Source of the DNA: Bacteroidales bacterium
GTDB lineage: Bacteria; Bacteroidota; Bacteroidia; Bacteroidales; JAOZVK01
DNA length: 5,809 nt
NCBI GenBank assembly: GCA_029938185.1
Contig: JAOZVK010000378.1
Coordinates: 1 to 5,809, forward strand
Reading direction: 5' to 3'
Both the position numbers and the translations under genes were made by a program. The notes beneath the pieces were generated by a model, which had not been told where the DNA came from, ran no database searches, and was given only the letters and a program-made list of their open reading frames with translations. Of this stretch, positions 5,685 to 5,809 are shown one piece after another. The first letter of the stretch is position 1, and each line of letters begins with the position of its first letter.

Positions 5685-5799
5685 ATAAAAATAGTTTTTA
5701 TTATTATCTTCTTTTTCACATCCTAAAAAATTTTGAATGACAGATTAAAATAGCCTAATGTATTAAGACATAAATTGCTTAAGTTTATAAATGTAATAA

Positions 5800-5809
5800 T
5801 TTGACAGGA
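5800..5809 (+). repeat. Start of another ACAGGATT-type repeat, cut by the window edge
   Basis: TTTGACAGGA at the last ten bases is identical to 5366-5375, the left side of the ACAGGATT repeat in unit 1. A further repeat probably continues beyond the window. Confidence 0.4.

Larger units (their letters stand above)
5539..5685. repeat. 147-bp element with related inverted ends (unit 2)
   Basis: The left end (5539-5560) begins GGCTACAAGT and is complementary at 14 of 22 positions to its own right end (5664-5685), and at 15 of 22 to the right end of unit 1. The right end is copy 2 of the 35-bp repeat. The interior carries a CGCAAAGTT array in place of the ACAGGATT repeat of unit 1. The matching CTGGCTACA at 5329 and 5537 supports a shared left boundary. 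Confidence 0.4.
5180..5809. other. Repeat-rich region without a supported gene
   Basis: The 630 bp after the DUF2157 stop carry no ORF with protein-like composition on either strand and no tRNA or rRNA that I recognise. They consist of a short hairpin, two elements with related ends (5331-5446 and 5539-5685), a 92-bp unique stretch between them, and AT-rich sequence to the window edge. Confidence 0.65.

Noticed and set aside
5442..5760. Short shared word TAGCCTAAT at 5442 and 5751
   Set aside because: It is nine bases with weak similarity around it, and could be a decayed element end or chance.

Overview
This 5.8 kb window is strongly AT-rich and looks like a chromosomal piece from a Bacteroidota bacterium (phylum-level inference only). 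The reasons are the codon use, the absence of a Shine-Dalgarno sequence before all three genes, one TAnnTTTG-type promoter box, and intergenic DNA full of short tandem repeats of a kind common in that phylum (7-bp ATTGTTA and ACGAATT types, CGCAAAGTT, ACAGGATT). The protein families present (a bacterial Roco GTPase, a stand-alone GyrI-like protein and a DUF2157 membrane protein) fit this reading.

Layout: positions 1-271 are non-coding and hold two oppositely oriented copies of a small palindromic element. Positions 272-736 (minus) encode a 154-residue GyrI-like ligand-binding protein. Positions 780-3287 (minus), 43 bp upstream of it in the same direction, encode an 835-residue multidomain protein: leucine-rich repeats, a Roc GTPase with all its nucleotide-binding motifs, a COR domain with a Cys cluster, and a C-terminal domain that resembles a PD-(D/E)XK restriction-endonuclease-like fold. 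Positions 3288-3898 are a gene-free divergent intergenic region with further copies of the palindromic element and two kinds of phased short repeats. Positions 3899-5179 (plus) encode a DUF2157 polytopic membrane protein. Positions 5180-5809 contain no gene I can support, but hold two repeat elements with related 22-bp ends and different internal repeats.

How they may work together: the Roco protein has the layout of a sensor (LRR), switch (Roc-COR) and possible effector (nuclease-like domain). That layout fits a defence or stress-response protein, although no function is shown by sequence alone. The GyrI-like gene may be co-transcribed with it or use its own promoter in the 43-bp gap. The pair lies between two near-identical 33-bp elements in direct orientation, 3.25 kb apart. 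The DUF2157 gene is divergent and probably unrelated. The best leads are the Roco-nuclease-like fusion, the covarying palindromic element family, and the paired-end repeats downstream of the DUF2157 gene.
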